Source: Acanthaster planci
Lineage: Eukaryota > Echinodermata > Asteroidea > Valvatida > Acanthasteridae
Reading direction: 5' to 3'
Length of the DNA: 64,000 nt
Assembly: GCF_001949145.1 (NCBI RefSeq)
Contig: NW_019091459.1
Location: forward strand, 469,326-533,325
Of the stretch, positions 9,627 to 19,915 are shown one piece after another. The notes under the pieces are model-generated. The model searched no databases, had not been told where the DNA came from, and saw only the letters and a program-made list of their open reading frames with translations. Position 1 is the first letter of the stretch. Each line of letters starts with the position of its first letter. A program made the translations under genes and the position numbers.

Positions 9627-9938
9627 TTATATTTCTGTGGTCAACATATTCAGCTCAATAATTAATCCGTCGTTTTCATTTTGTAAGAGTCCACCAGTTT
9701 CCGATCTCACGTAAAAGTTAGCTCGTCGATACTTCTTTGCGGGGCTGTTCAATTCGCTTCGGAAATATATTAAAGTCACTTGCAATAAATCGAGTGACTG
9801 CCCGTTGTAATTGATGTCTAATTGACGACAATAGATGAACGCGAGTTTACCCAATTCCAATGTAAATCCTTTTTCAAACAACACGTTTTTAACTGAGATT
9901 TCCTTATTGCCCTTGGAATTATCGATGACATTTGACAT
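9627..9938 (-). CDS. Unassigned Polinton-region ORF, 103 codons
   Basis: ATG at 9938 ('MSNVIDNSKGNKEISVKNVL') to a stop at 9627. It reads as a beta-rich soluble protein ('ELGKLAFIYCRQLDINYNGQ') and has no stop or shift inside, unlike most neighbours. It lies about 20 nt from the start of the KTKKHD gene, same strand, which suggests co-transcription. No family recognised. Confidence 0.45.
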   Translation of the reverse strand: MSNVIDNSKGNKEISVKNVLFEKGFTLELGKLAFIYCRQLDINYNGQSLDLLQVTLIYFRSELNSPAKKYRRANFYVRSETGGLLQNENDGLIIELNMLTTEI

Positions 9939-9974
9939 CGATGACAAATAAAAAGTGTGAACTCAATTTTTATA

Positions 9975-10287
9975 TTAATCGATTTTTAGAAACCTTTCAA
10001 CGGCGTTTCCCCAGTGCTTCTCCGATACTTGAAAAAAGGTCTTTGACGGCTTCTGTAGGTTCTTTCTTCATGTCTTGATAACACACGGCGATGAAGGCCT
10101 TCAGCGGTTTGCCTCAAGAAATCTTACCCGCTAAAATTCGGTTTAATTTGTATTCTCTCGTGCCCGCTTGATCATGCGTCAATTGAATGTTTAATTCTTG
10201 TAAAGTTTTATCTGACTTTGAGTTTGTTTTTTTATAAACAAAACGCTGATTGTATTTACCGCCCACGTTTTCCACTTCATCTGAATA
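9975..10287 (-). pseudogene. Unassigned Polinton-region coding remnant with one TGA
   Basis: The frame from about 10287 reads 'KYNQRFVYKKTNSKSDKTLQ' and 'REYKLNRILAGKIS', then TGA, then 'GKPLKAFIAVCYQDMKKEPT' and 'SEKHWGNAVERF' to a TAA at 9975-9977. Open length and amino acid make-up suggest a former gene of about 100 or more residues, possibly a structural-protein piece. Identity unknown. Confidence 0.4.
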
Positions 10288-10582
10288 AATCTAAGCTATT
10301 ATTCATCAGCAATCGCAGCATGCAAATCTATATTCTTTTATTATTTTGTTGTCGTGTTGGCATGTGTTTTCTGATGACCTTGACCTAGTAACTTTTATAA
10401 CAGTTACTTCGTAAATCTCTTGATCTCTCATTAATTAATTCATAAGTTAATTTTTCAAATTCAATTGACTTAATTTCACGGGAGATTCAGATTCAGATTG
10501 TTCAAATCCGCTAAACGCTTGCAATGCCAACCTATTTGAAATTAGTCCGTCATTCCTAATTTTCAACATTGCCGCTGATACT
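10288..10582. other. AT-rich decayed Polinton sequence
   Basis: No open frame of note. Probably the eroded link between the two flanking minus-strand coding remnants. Confidence 0.3.
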
Positions 10583-10969
10583 TTATACCGAACACTGGCA
10601 CCGTGAGTTCCGTAATAGACATCTTTTCGGCAAATGATTGAGCGTTACATCTCTCATTAATAAATTTCTCGATATTTCACGAGTCAATACGCCACCTTCG
10701 GAAGCATAGGGATCTATTTCATTAAGGTAATCAATTTTGCGACTAGCTTTATAAGCGTTTATGGTATTAGACGGTACATTAGACCCGGTGTCAGCTCGCG
10801 ATTCGATAGACAGGTAAACGGCTAAATTTATGTTATCGAGTATGCCCGCGGTAATTGGTTGTATTTGATAACAGATTTGACACCCTACTAACTTTTCCGG
10901 CGTTTCATCCCGAGTGCAGTATTTGTAAAGCGGATTTATGCCGTAACAGGGCTCAATCGTCATAATCAA
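10583..10969 (-). pseudogene. Putative Polinton structural protein fragment cut by the inverted repeat
   Basis: A 128-codon minus-strand frame with no ATG at its upstream edge contains 'GILDNINLAVYLSIESRADT' and 'YKASRKIDYLNEIDPYASEG', then 'LTREISRNLLMRDVTL'. The beta-strand-rich first part and the gene's place beside membrane/virion-type genes suggest a minor capsid or penton-like protein, but that is only an inference. The open frame starts 7 bp from the inner end of the right inverted-repeat arm (10976), so the N-terminus has been lost. Confidence 0.4.
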
Positions 10970-10975
10970 CAGGCG

Positions 10976-11282
10976 TTTATCCCCGCATGCACAGGACCAG
11001 AGAACTTAACTCAGGGACAGGCGGACACTCGCATTCTAACTTTTGTGTCGATTGGCTTGAGCAGCCGTTTATTGAACTTGACACAGTTCAGGTTGTTCCC
11101 GCCCGAAGCTGGTGACGTGGAACTGCAAAAATTACATTGCGCACAATCAAAGTATAGCTACTCAGCAATATATGGAAATAGTTCCCGCCCGAAGCTGGTG
11201 ACGCAGAACTGCAAGTATATCTTACATTGCGTTTCAAGCAAAGTATAGCTATTCAGCAAAAATTACAGAGATTGTTCCCGGG
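10976..11282 (-). repeat. Right arm of the 305-bp inverted repeat
   Basis: Reverse complement of 7982-8285. It contains two copies of the GC-rich core (about 11100 and 11188) and ends abruptly at 'gattgttcccg' (11281-11282) in the middle of a third unit, where unrelated sequence begins. That edge is a breakpoint. Confidence 0.9.
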
Positions 11283-11507
11283 TTTGCAACACAGACAGAT
11301 TTTCTTTTTCCAACCAAACGCCACGGTTGCTCAAGCAAAAGTGACCGGAAGTAACTTTCTCCAGTGCTACTACCATTTTAAGGTCACGCCAGTAACTAAT
11401 TCGAGGCATTAAATTACCGTGTCAGCAACTGCAATTGAACACTACTGACCCACTTCGTGACAAGAGCCTCCAATGTCCTGCGGTGATAAATTATTTGAAG
11501 CTGCAAT
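11283..11507. other. Sequence right of the inverted-repeat breakpoint
   Basis: No ORF or repeat recognised; separates the repeat arm from the next block of minus-strand ORFs. Confidence 0.3.
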
Positions 11508-11750
11508 TTACTTTGCCTCAAATAGATTATTTTGACCGTTGTGATAAAAAATAGGCGAGCTGCATTGACTCACGAGAGTGCCTTCTTTAATCACGGGTTT
11601 TAAATTGATTAAATTACGCAGATCAAAGGTCCCATAAGTGACGTTGGTATCACAGTTGGCTTCATTGAGACGTTTGTGGTCATCTGAAACGATATATACT
11701 TGCGTCAAAATGGTTATGATTTTCCCGGCTTTGTCATAAATGTTTCTCAT
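11508..11750 (-). CDS. Unassigned element ORF, 80 codons
   Basis: ATG at 11750 ('MRNIYDKAGKIITILTQVYI') to a stop at 11508. The start lies 2 nt after the stop of the preceding ORF, and that ORF follows its own neighbour by 6 nt, so these three minus-strand genes are packed like an operon or virus gene block. Family not recognised. Confidence 0.45.
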   Translation of the reverse strand: MRNIYDKAGKIITILTQVYIVSDDHKRLNEANCDTNVTYGTFDLRNLINLKPVIKEGTLVSQCSSPIFYHNGQNNLFEAK

Positions 11751-11752
11751 TT

Positions 11753-11953
11753 TTAGTCGGCTGCGTCTATTAGTCCTAACTCGGGTGGGATTTCTACTTT
11801 AATTAAATTTTCAACGTCAACGTCGTATTCTATAATTAGCCCAATTTCGTATAAATCAGAGTCGAGTTTTGTCGCTGAATCGGGCATTAGTTCATTTTCT
11901 TGCGCGTGTCGCAGCTTTTTATTCTTGCCGTTTACGAGCACCACGTGATCCAT
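11753..11953 (-). CDS. Unassigned acidic element ORF, 66 codons
   Basis: ATG at 11953 ('MDHVVLVNGKNKKLRHAQEN') to a TAA at 11753-11755. The C-terminal half is acidic ('EIGLIIEYDVDVENLIKVEI'). Intact, between two other short ORFs with almost no spacing. Function unknown. Confidence 0.45.
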   Translation of the reverse strand: MDHVVLVNGKNKKLRHAQENELMPDSATKLDSDLYEIGLIIEYDVDVENLIKVEIPPELGLIDAAD

Positions 11954-11959
11954 TCCTTC

Positions 11960-12310
11960 CTACTCGCTACAATTTACGCAGCAGGTGCACGAGGTGCAAC
12001 CAAAACACTCTATACAATTACTGCACTCGTAACAGTCTTTACAACTGTCCAAGGCACTTGAATTTTGACATACATATGAATTTAAACAATATGCGCAATT
12101 TATACACCTGCCACAGTCGTCGCAAGTGGAGCAGTTATTACATCTGGTGCATTCGTTGCATTTGTGACAATCGTGGCACTCCTTGCAGTCGGTGCATTTG
12201 CATAAATGGTTGGAATTTAAACGGCGTAGACAATCGTACGAAGCTATCAAATCAATTGAATTTCTAGTGTCTTTGTAAAAATAATTCACGCTTGTTCTAT
12301 AGTTTATCAT
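11960..12310 (-). CDS. CxxC-array protein: 26 Cys in 116 residues
   Basis: ATG at 12310. Residues about 36-116 are an almost unbroken array of Cys every third position ('CKCTDCKECHDCHKCNECTR', then 'CNNCSTCDDCGRC'), a short Cys-free spacer ('QNSSALDS') and a second block. A strict CxxCxxC period suggests tight metal clustering (zinc, copper or iron-sulfur) or a disulfide-rich solenoid; no known fold was recognised. It is intact despite decay of its neighbours. Codons TGT/TGC and their complement force the low-complexity look on the plus strand, but the code-level periodicity (9 bp) is clear. Function unknown; part of the Polinton-region gene block. Confidence 0.6.
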   Translation of the reverse strand: MINYRTSVNYFYKDTRNSIDLIASYDCLRRLNSNHLCKCTDCKECHDCHKCNECTRCNNCSTCDDCGRCINCAYCLNSYVCQNSSALDSCKDCYECSNCIECFGCTSCTCCVNCSE

Positions 12311-12361
12311 GTTTTTTATAATGTTTATTTCTATTTTATTTCAATTTTTTAAAACGGGGCA

Positions 12362-12667
12362 TTAATCATCAGAAATAAATGTTTCATTCGGCTTGTAAAC
12401 TTGTTTACCGGTCTTAGTCTTTCTCACTAAACAAAGGCAGTGTCTTTGATTTTGCACGTCTAGTTTTGCCTGCTTGATTAAATCACGTTGTGATTCGTAG
12501 CCGTTGACGATTAACCACGCCGCGTGAAAGGCGACTAATTTAGGGTATTCAAATTTAGTGACTAAATTTAGTGGTGGTTGTTCCATTAACCGGAAAGTGC
12601 TTAATCCAACAATAATGGTTTGTTTCACCTTGGGTAAAGTAGAGTAAATTGATGGGCTCTTCTGCAC
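12362..12667 (-). CDS. Unassigned element ORF, about 100 codons
   Basis: Open from 12667 to a stop at 12362, with an internal Met at 'MEQPPLNLVTKFEYPKLVAF' that could be the real start. It reads as a plausible globular protein with 'HAAWLIVNGYESQRDLIKQA' and 'HCLCLVRKTKTGKQVY'. It abuts the polymerase N-terminal relic, same strand. No family recognised. Confidence 0.4.
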   Translation of the reverse strand: MQKSPSIYSTLPKVKQTIIVGLSTFRLMEQPPLNLVTKFEYPKLVAFHAAWLIVNGYESQRDLIKQAKLDVQNQRHCLCLVRKTKTGKQVYKPNETFISDD

Positions 12668-12669
12668 AC

Positions 12670-12972
12670 TTAGTTTTTATAAAGGAGATGAACACCTTCT
12701 TTCTCAATATAACCAAATACGTTATTTGTCAAGTTGGTTTGTGATTCGATTCGTGGAATTTTGGAAATTGGTGTTGGAAAATTTGTGAAATTTAAGCCGT
12801 CTTCCTTAATATAAATAGAAGTTCTAATTTCACGTATCCAATATTTTGGATTGATTTCCAACTGGTGGTTTACGTAGTCTGAATATAACTTTAAAGCCAC
12901 TCGCAACGCCAAACGAATGCACTCAAAGTCATCTTTAATTTTAACGTTAACAGTTGCTTTCTTGGCCTCCAA
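12670..12972 (-). pseudogene. Putative N-terminal accessory region of Polinton DNA polymerase B
   Basis: The frame contains 'DDFECIRLALRVALKLYSDY', 'GLNFTNFPTPISKIPRIESQ' and 'NVFGYIEKEGVHLLYKN'. The order 'D(D)xxCFxW/L-type helix ... I.FP..I..I...E.Q ... VNVFGY...V.PLY' is the conserved region that precedes the exonuclease/polymerase domains in Polinton polymerases and related element proteins. Here the expected Trp and some Cys positions are changed, and the frame ends after it. With the YxDTDS fragment at 2963-3154 on the other strand it supports one dismantled Polinton, but two different copies cannot be ruled out. Confidence 0.6.
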
Positions 12973-14260
12973 GTATCTTGGTAGTGGAATAAAAGATTGT
13001 GATTTTAGTGAAGTGTTCGTTTCTCTATTTTATCTGTGGTCTTCAAATTTAAGAACTCTTGGGAATTACCGTGATCTGGATGGAGTTATGAGGTCTGATT
13101 TGTGAAGACACTGAACTGGGGTCACTGATTTGAAATCGGCTCACTTCTACTACTAGAGAAGCAATGATAAAAGTAAAGCAAGAATCACAAAGACGAATGT
13201 GAGTATTATCCAGGCTTGTGCCCCTTGTCATGCTTGGTATAATAAGGACCTAAGAATCATGGAACACTCCTACATTTAATGTCAAACAGCTCCCAGGTAG
13301 TATACCAATTTAAAAATCATAATATGATTTCTCTGTTCAACTTGGGCCAAGGTGTGGGTCGCAATTTGGGTGACCCATGGACCTCCAGAGCACCTGTTAA
13401 ACATCAGTTGGAACTGCGATCCCATTACGGAACCCCAATGGGCCACCCAGATATATATGCACTTGCACCTGCGCCGCATCAGAGAAGCGATTGAGATCAT
13501 CAAGAACACAGTACCACAAGACATCAGTTCCCACATGAGCGACATCTGACGGGCCACCTGCACATCCCAGTTCAATGGGTCCCCTATACCTTAGCTTCCT
13601 TCCTCCACACTCCCCTCTATCAGACTGACACGCCTCACTGGTTTTCCAGCACCCATGGACCTCTGGATCCAGGGTTACCATCCTCTCCACACCTTGCTGC
13701 CCTCTACACACCATGTAAGCTGCTTCATCACTGGAACAAGATTTCTTTTTTCTTATGTTGTGTCGGAATACAAAGTTTGTAGACATGTAACATACCCGTT
13801 TGTTCCAATTATCAATCTAAAACCAAATCTTACTACATTCACCCTAGAAAACGGCGCGGTAACTAGGACTTATGAAAATATTGAAATATTTGCTGCATTG
13901 GGATATCAATTTGACGCTACGGCAAGATCGTATAACTCGTTGCAGCGAGAAAGTAACTCGAAAAATCTTTTTTCTTGCAAGTGGCCCTTATACGCTTCCG
14001 TAGTCAACACGTAATTAGAGCGCTATTATCTTCTCAGTCATATACAGTCCACGCTATTGAAGTTCACATCACACTGAAGATACCACAAATGCTTCAAACT
14101 GTCAACTCCCACCCACATACCTGGTTGCGATACACATTTCTTACGGGACTGGCATCATCAGAATCAGCACTATTACAGTTGCTACACCGGGTATGTTGGG
14201 CTAGTGTGGCTTCATGCTGGAACAGATAAGATTACAGTATTCGCAGAATGTTCCCTCAGT
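12973..14260. other. Gene-free stretch right of the Polinton
   Basis: Several short ORFs exist in both strands (for example 13397-13786 minus, 13655-14014 plus) but they overlap each other, have no recognisable domains and look like chance. Confidence 0.3.
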
Positions 14261-14265
14261 CACCC

Positions 14266-14322
14266 CTTGTCGACACAAGGATATCACCATGGGTACACTG
14301 GTGATATTCTTGCGTCGACAGA
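14266..14322. repeat. Imperfect 23-24 bp inverted repeat (hairpin)
   Basis: 'gtcgacacaaggatatcacc' pairs with the downstream 'ggtgatattcttgcgtcgac' with two mismatches and a loop of about 11 nt. It could be a relic of a short foldback element. No T-run follows, so a terminator is not implied. Confidence 0.7.
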
Positions 14323-14458
14323 TGTTTGCTGATGCTTGGATGCCATCCTTCGAGCAAAGACTTCCAACCACTTTACAGGTTTAAAATCAGCTGATCAGCC
14401 TCTGCCAGCATTGAGGGCGCCAGAGCTGTTTGTAGCAGTGAAAAACTTGGCAAATGTT

Positions 14459-15125
14459 GGTTACATTTTGGATAGTTGCAAAAAGGTACTGTCCCTTGAA
14501 GTCGACAAGCCTTCATTCATCCTGATAAACATACAGGTGCCTTTTAAATCTAAAAACAAGTCGAAGGTCTTATTCTACACTGTAAAAAGGTTGGTCAATT
14601 TTGGGTTGATAGATCGCTCAAGGATGGTAAAAATATCAACTTAGCTACCTTAGGGCAAAGTCTTCCCAATTCCCAAGTGACGGAAAATTGACCAACAATA
14701 TAGTAGCTTTAAGGTTGGCAAACTAACAAATGCTCAACACTGTTTTGACTATTTTTGCAGTGCATCTCTGTTCACTTTAACTCAATTGTTCTAAATACCT
14801 AGTGTCCTCACCAGTTTATGAATAGTTTATGTTTGATTCAGTAGTTTAATTGATTTGATTCATGGTTTCATCAAGTTCAATTCCTGTGTAGAAACTTAAA
14901 TCCAATTTGATGGTTACGTTTTGGATAGTTGCAAAATGTGTCCTTTCCCTTCTAGTCGACTAGCCTTTATACCTTGGTAAACATAAGCACAAGGTCTATT
15001 TCAATCTGTTTAATTCAATTCAATTATCCTTCAAACTAAGTGTCCTCACCAGTTTCTGAATCGTTTATATGCACTGTGCTTTGGTTTGTTTTATGGCTTG
15101 ATCAAGTTCAATTCCCCTGTAGAAA
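14459..15125 (+). repeat. Diverged direct duplication, about 430 bp apart and shorter
   Basis: 'ggttacattttggatagttgcaaaa...gtcgacaagcctt..atcctgataaacata' at 14459-14532 recurs as 'ggttacgttttggatagttgcaaaa...' at 14911-14985. 'catggtttcatcaagttcaattcc' near 14860 recurs near 15092 as 'tatggcttgatcaagttcaattcc'; 'ctcaattgttctaaatacctagtgtcctcaccagttt' near 14779 recurs near 15015. Order is conserved, so this is a tandem duplication of a unit with one copy shortened. No coding content recognised. Confidence 0.7.
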
Positions 15126-16625
15126 ATGATATCCTATTTTAATAAGTTTAATAATACTAACAAAGAAATGCAGAACCGAATAGTCAGTATTTCATGATAG
15201 TTGACATTTTCTGACATGAATAATACTGACTGCTGGCTGTTTGTGTTCATCAAAATTGCGCCAGCAGAAATGATGATTGGCATGGCGGGATCAGATCTCA
15301 GTCACGGTGCACACGCGTACACTGCGCACGGGCAGTATTCTTGGTGATTTTTAGTTCGGTTCTGCAGTAGGCTTACGAACAATTCATGTATTTTGGCTCA
15401 CCAAGCTACGGGAAAAAATGCATGTACCGGCAGTTGGTGCTGGTGCGATGCATTGAAAGTGGCTTCGAAAGCCTCACCACACAAAAAGCATGCACCCATT
15501 TCTTTGCTAGAAGTTTAATGGAACGCAGTCAGACACTGCGGTCATTTACATGTATATTGGTATTCAGGTCAATTTTCAGCGTATTCGTTAAGCAGAGACC
15601 TAAAGGTGACGAGCACACAGAAATGTTTGTATGAATAAAAAGGAAACATAAGTTTAAATGCATTTTGCAATTGCTGCCCAACTCTTAATTTTAGAAACCA
15701 ATGTTTGACCCTAGTGACGATTAAGGCCTTACTAAAACGGCTTAATTTGGAAGTATGGTGTAAATTGAACAACACCAATTCCTTGTTGAAAACATTTTTA
15801 ACACTTGGTAGGTTTTGAGTTTTATAGTGTAACCCATGATGCTGTGTACCCTCATAGTGCACTTACTTGACATTTTTGAATGACATTTCGGGCACTACTT
15901 GAAAACTCGTAAAACGCTTTAACGAGGAACGGGAAAAAACGCACTGTGACTAAATTAGAGAAAATGGTGATTAGGAGTGGAGTCCGTGCTCCTGGATCTC
16001 TCTTAAGGTTTCAGGTAGAGTGATCCCCATGGCTGGTTGTGACAGAGTGTACTAAAATCGATCTTCGAGTAGACCTGTAATGGCTCGAACATTTGCACAT
16101 ATTTAGTACGTGAGTGCAGACGTTCATATGCAATGCAACCTAAGCACTATGATATGGCCCAAATTGATGCAGTGCAGCACATTGGCAAATTTCGTTTGAG
16201 TATAACAAACAAGTAAAAAAGACTTTATCGCGGACTTTCCTTCATGATGATTTTCCTTCAATTGCAAAACGGTATCTGGAATCAATCCAAGAAAATGCTT
16301 TTTTTTTTATTATCCTCTCCTTTTTTCATATTGCTTAATTTTCTGCACCCTATGTATGTGCATTCATATCACCAGGAAGGATTGCTACAAGTATTTATTT
16401 TCTTTTTGAAGGACTAGCAGAAGAAATAGGCGGTCCTCTCAATGTCTGAGAACGGAGTCAACCATTCAGAATAAATGCAGACAGCCCTCACTGAATTCAT
16501 AGAAGTAAATGCAATAGTAATTGGTTTTTCATAACGCTTTTAAAAAACCCTAATCTTACCAAGGAGCTTTATTACCCAGATTATTACCCCAGATCAGTTT
16601 TGGCCTGTGAAGCAATCCAAGTGCA
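15126..16625. other. Gene-free stretch
   Basis: Short overlapping ORFs only (such as 15386-15634 plus and 15569-15862 minus), no domain, RNA gene or clear repeat seen. Confidence 0.3.
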
Positions 16626-16630
16626 ATTCA

Positions 16631-16745
16631 ATCCAAATCAACCACAACCCGTCCACCTGATCAACCACCATATCCAATTCAAATCAACTACACAACCTGT
16701 CCACCAGATCAACCGCCACATCCAATCTAAATCAACTACAATAAT
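16631..16745 (+). repeat. Minisatellite, 2.5 units of 41-48 bp
   Basis: 'atccaaatcaaccacaaccc' + 'gtccacctgatcaaccacca' recurs from 16672 as 'tccaattcaaatcaactaca' + 'gtccaccagatcaaccgcca' with a 7-bp length difference, and a partial third unit begins at 16720. The open frame through it encodes no known motif. Confidence 0.8.
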
Positions 16746-17742
16746 CATCTCAGTCCTCTCGGGTACCAATTCATACCAAAAACGTCGGTGGAAGAAGGCA
16801 TATTGAAGTAGGTGACTCGCCAAAGATCACAAGTAACTAGCCCGTGAAGTGAAACCCCTGACCCCCTGCTCCTGAGTTACAAACCCTTGCAGCCCTGCAT
16901 AATTCATTATAATGTTTGGCATGTAATGGGTATACACTTGGTACATTGTAAGCGAGTCCACTAACTTAACTATCACCATGTTCACACTTTCATAGGCGGG
17001 GTTTTATATAAGGGTAAAAAAGATTGTTCCGTGCAATTCCAAACAATCGGAAGTCGACGCATGGTGAATTAAACGAAAGATTCCAACGGAATATGACAGG
17101 ACTGAGACTGTTTTAGTCTAACGCGTGTCGTCTTTAGATGTTACATGAAAATGCTTTGGTTCCTCCTGGACGCTATACATTGCGAAACAGATTTTCTCAT
17201 TATTGATTCCTGCGTATTTTGGGGCTCTTCCGTATAATATAAAAGGGCGTTATTTCCAGTAATATTTTTGTTTTCTTTTGGCCTCAGAATTAATAACGTC
17301 TGGTTTAACTTGTCTGTTGGAGTTTGGAGAGTTAAAAGTAAATATCGTTTGGTGAAGGAACTCAAAGATCAAGTGCCAGTTCAAACTTTGTTTTATTTAA
17401 TTTTTTACACAGATAATCAAGGACATTCAGGTGAATTCAGTTGAACTGTGACGTTTGGGCTGATGACCAGAAAGGTGATACCTGCATTCATCCATAGATT
17501 TGGAAGATCCATTTTTAACTTAAGGTCGGTTGTCTGCTTTTTTGTTATATTTTTTATTGGTACAAAAGTGCATAGAAGTGCATGTGTTTTATTTCTTCAT
17601 TTCACTTCTCTTTTCAGGAAATTGCCCTGTGAGAGTCCAGAGTTGAGAGATCAGGCTGGAGCTAAAAAACAAATCGATGTTGTGATACACCGGACGAGTA
17701 GTGAGCTAAAGTATTTGTCTCGTGGAAAATATCAGATCAAAT
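16746..17742. other. Upstream region of the first orphan ORF
   Basis: No gene recognised. A 'ctcttttcag' acceptor-like sequence at 17609-17618 lies about 125 nt before the ATG at 17743, so a spliced 5'UTR is possible. Confidence 0.3.
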
Positions 17743-18405
17743 ATGAATTCTAAACACAGAGTGGAGGAGGGAGACAAATGGAATGTCCACTTGGAATTTC
17801 AAGGGGGACAAGCAAGATGTGTTAGGATAGACGCACTAAGAGGGGGCGGTGCAGAGGTTATAATTACACAAAGGCGGAATTTTAGTACTGCTGGTGGCCT
17901 AACATTAGGAACAGTAGTTAAAGAGGGTCACCGTGAAATTTTCGAGCCCTTACAGGGGAACAAAACGCAAGTAGAGATACAGGCTTTATATGAAGGGGGT
18001 GTGAATGTTGTGGTAAAGGTTGCAGATGGGGAGCTGGAGCAGGTACAGGATCAGTCGGAAACGTTTGTCCTAACTCCGTACCGTAAACCAGATAAATCTG
18101 AGAACGCAGCCACCCCTGAAGCGATGCGCCTGGCTACCAGCTGGTTGAATGTCGTGCCGGCTGCTGTAGACTGGTTTGAAGCTTGTAAGCACAGTCCTGA
18201 TGACACTTTGCCATGCAATGAGACGCTGCGGTTAGGTAGAAGCGCGCTGTCGGTAGTTAAACCCGCTGTGGAGTACTGTCAAGCAAAGAGCGCGACTCCA
18301 CGTCGCCAAACCGATGATGATATATCGGTGTCCGATGTGACAGACTTGCTGGGTAGCATGCTTGCAGCTGGTACTTCTATTTACAATGCATGCTACAAAA
18401 AATAA
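17743..18405 (+). CDS. Intronless orphan ORF 1, 220 aa
   Basis: I chose ATG 17743 ('MNSKHRVEEGDKWNVHLEFQ'), the first ATG of the frame. Residues about 10-105 alternate hydrophobic and polar like a beta sandwich ('VRIDALRGGGAEVIITQRRN', 'QVEIQALYEGGVNVVVKVAD'). Residues about 130-190 look helical with Trp and Cys ('ATSWLNVVPAAVDWFEACKH'), then a polar linker and a C-terminal small hydrophobic helix ('VTDLLGSMLAAGTSIYNACY') ending in KK. Clean codon use and length make chance unlikely. No signal peptide and no family recognised. It shares strand and single-exon form with the 388-codon ORF at 27871. Possibilities: lineage-specific gene, retrocopy, or endogenised virus gene. Confidence 0.65.
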   Translation: MNSKHRVEEGDKWNVHLEFQGGQARCVRIDALRGGGAEVIITQRRNFSTAGGLTLGTVVKEGHREIFEPLQGNKTQVEIQALYEGGVNVVVKVADGELEQVQDQSETFVLTPYRKPDKSENAATPEAMRLATSWLNVVPAAVDWFEACKHSPDDTLPCNETLRLGRSALSVVKPAVEYCQAKSATPRRQTDDDISVSDVTDLLGSMLAAGTSIYNACYKK

Positions 18406-19915
18406 GAACTGCTCATTTCCGTTTATTCGGGAATACTTTTTATTGAAATTAAGGTAGCCATGCCGCTGTACCACTTGTATGGTTAACGCTTCATGTTTTT
18501 ATTATGGTGGTCTAACCAGGGATCAGTTTACTTTTTCATCAACGGTATTTCAAACTTTAGTGAAGAAACAGTTGTATGTGTCTTTGATGAAGTTGCTCTT
18601 CGCTCTCTGAACTTAGAAACATTATCATATTTTACGACAGAGTGTGTTCGACGTTGTTTAATCAGAGCATGGTCCTTAGTCAAATACAGAATTAACCACT
18701 ACTAACGTTTGGTAAGTTGTTCCTAAACGTACAGGGATTTCTTTTGATTTTATACACCCGAAAATCCCATACAGATGTATCAATCTCTGTCAACAAATTG
18801 ATATTGAAGCGGTTGTAAGACCATATTTAAATTGTTATGTAAATGTATTAATTTCATGTGAATCAAGACTTGCTTTCATTTCAATTTGTCTCCTTTTCAT
18901 TTACATCGTGCATTTTATGGCTTTTTAAACTTTTCCTGAGGTTTACAATTTACAACAGCACAGGATAAATGAATTCAACACTGTTTGAAAGGATACCGAG
19001 AGGTCCAACACATCAGTATCTTAGGTGTTGTAATTAATTGGTGTAAAGAATTTCCGTTCGTCCGAAACCGATAATTGTCATTAATGATGAATAATCCATA
19101 CAAAAATCATTTCATTTGATATTGTTGGGGACCATGCCTTAGCAAGGGCGACTTCACTGTTTTAATTCAAACTTCACGAATATGATAATAGCTATTTGGG
19201 CTGTTTGCATGTTTTTGTGCTAAGTTATTGTTGCTTGCTGATTTTTGTGCTTCCTGCGCGAAAGGACTGGTTGTAGTAGGTAGACATTCACCAGGAAAAT
19301 ATGTTCGATGACTATTTTAGACAAATGACTGAGTGTATCAAAATTATTAAAATGTACGATTATAACCCATTGTATTATGTAGTATTTTGGTGAAGTCTTA
19401 AATGAAGCTTGCATTACTTGTACTATAATTTATTTAATGTAATTTTCTTTGCACAAATACACAAGCATAACAGCATAAGAAACGGTCTGAAAATTTCAAT
19501 AGGCTTGATGTGGAGTTCCAATTTTACAGGGAACCGGAGAGCATGCATTGTTATATTTTGATGTCAGTGGCAAACATCTACGTCTGTGTAGTCATAGTCC
19601 CATGGTGAATTTGTAGTACAGCCTACAAGGAAATCCCCAATGAGTAGTTCTTGTTTTTGTTTGTGACATTGATGTATGCGGACATTGCCGTTCACGATTT
19701 GGTATCCTATATATGAAACGATACACCTGTATATGTAAACAAGTCTGTGAATGTACAGTAGGGCCAATGTATGTATTTGCTCATTGGTAGCTCTCATTAA
19801 TTGTTATTTTGTGTTTGTGTCCCTCTGGGTTCAAGCTCCTAAGAATGCCCGTGACAGTTGCTCGTTCTGTTTCAAAATGTTATTGTTTAATTACTATTGC
19901 TGATTTATTTAATTC
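18406..19915. other. Gene-free stretch after orphan ORF 1
   Basis: AT-rich, short chance ORFs only. No RNA gene or clear repeat seen. Confidence 0.3.

Larger units (their letters stand above)
2963..12972. mobile_element. Rearranged, decayed Polinton/Maverick (adintovirus-like) element
   Basis: The set of integrase, protein-primed DNA polymerase B, packaging ATPase and capsid-like pieces plus several small compact genes is diagnostic of Polintons, virus-like self-synthesising transposons of animals. At least eight coding relics carry stops or frameshifts, orientations are mixed, the capsid and polymerase are mostly missing, and an assembly gap and a satellite lie within the limits. I cannot see outer terminal inverted repeats or a target duplication; the only long inverted repeat is the internal 7982/11282 pair. 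Limits are therefore those of the outermost recognisable genes. Confidence 0.8.

Noticed and set aside
11869-12267. 132-codon plus-strand ORF
   Set aside because: It is the antisense shadow of the CxxC ladder gene on the minus strand.
14266-14322. Transcription terminator
   Set aside because: The hairpin has no T-run and the genome is eukaryotic; a repeat relic is simpler.
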